Part shown: piece after piece, positions 36,959 to 36,961 of the stretch
Numbering within the stretch: position 1 is the first letter of the stretch
How the letters are laid out: each line of letters opens with the position of its first letter
Assembly: GCA_008933025.1 (NCBI GenBank)
Contig: WBXI01000014.1
Coordinates: forward strand, 1-36,961
Length of the DNA: 36,961 nucleotides
Direction: 5' to 3'
Source: Verrucomicrobiota bacterium
GTDB taxonomy: Bacteria > Verrucomicrobiota > Verrucomicrobiia > Limisphaerales > UBA9464
Notes under the pieces: model-generated
Database searches by the model: none
What the model was told of the DNA's origin: nothing
Seen by the model: only the letters and a program-made list of their open reading frames with translations
Made by a program: the position numbers and the translations under genes

Positions 36959-36961
36959 GAC

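Noticed and set aside
1-36961. CRISPR arrays, tRNA/rRNA genes, prophage or known defence modules
   Set aside because: No regularly spaced repeats, RNA gene signatures or defence-gene motifs were seen by eye; a tRNAscan/CRISPR search was not possible.

Overview
High-GC window, probably from a Verrucomicrobia/PVC-type bacterium. That placement is inferred from the PVC membrane-bound-dehydrogenase/CxxCH protein and the PEP-CTERM protein; no marker gene is present. The left ~28 kb is mostly ordinary chromosome. It carries tandem DUF5009-type acyltransferases, a 1427-aa DUF1080 + PVC dehydrogenase + HEAT + LamG + cytochrome c protein, a signal-peptide-bearing Fe/Mn SOD, a hybrid histidine kinase, a PEP-CTERM subtilase-like protein, an RMD1/DUF155-like protein, a CvpA-like protein, a polyprenyl synthetase / ECF sigma / anti-sigma operon, a BNR/sialidase-like lipoprotein, a VOC protein, a LysR regulator, a YmdB-type phosphoesterase and an SGNH hydrolase. 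The right ~14 kb is a surface-glycan / deoxy-amino-sugar locus: YfhO- and GT39-like membrane proteins, GT2 enzymes, several methyltransferases, FdtA/QdtA ketoisomerase, an ATP-grasp/HAD pair and a DegT aminotransferase. This part shows rearrangement scars: an ISL3 transposase relic, an orphan FdtA N-terminal fragment, a frameshifted ATP-grasp gene and a methyltransferase truncated next to a palindromic repeat. The best items for a second look are the in-frame amber codon in the otherwise intact ECF sigma gene, the ATP-grasp/HAD/ketoisomerase/methyltransferase cassette, the subtilase-like PEP-CTERM protein with an altered catalytic triad, and a recurring promoter layout that suggests leaderless transcription. 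I do not see a clearly new defence or mobile system. No CRISPR array, tRNA or rRNA was recognised.
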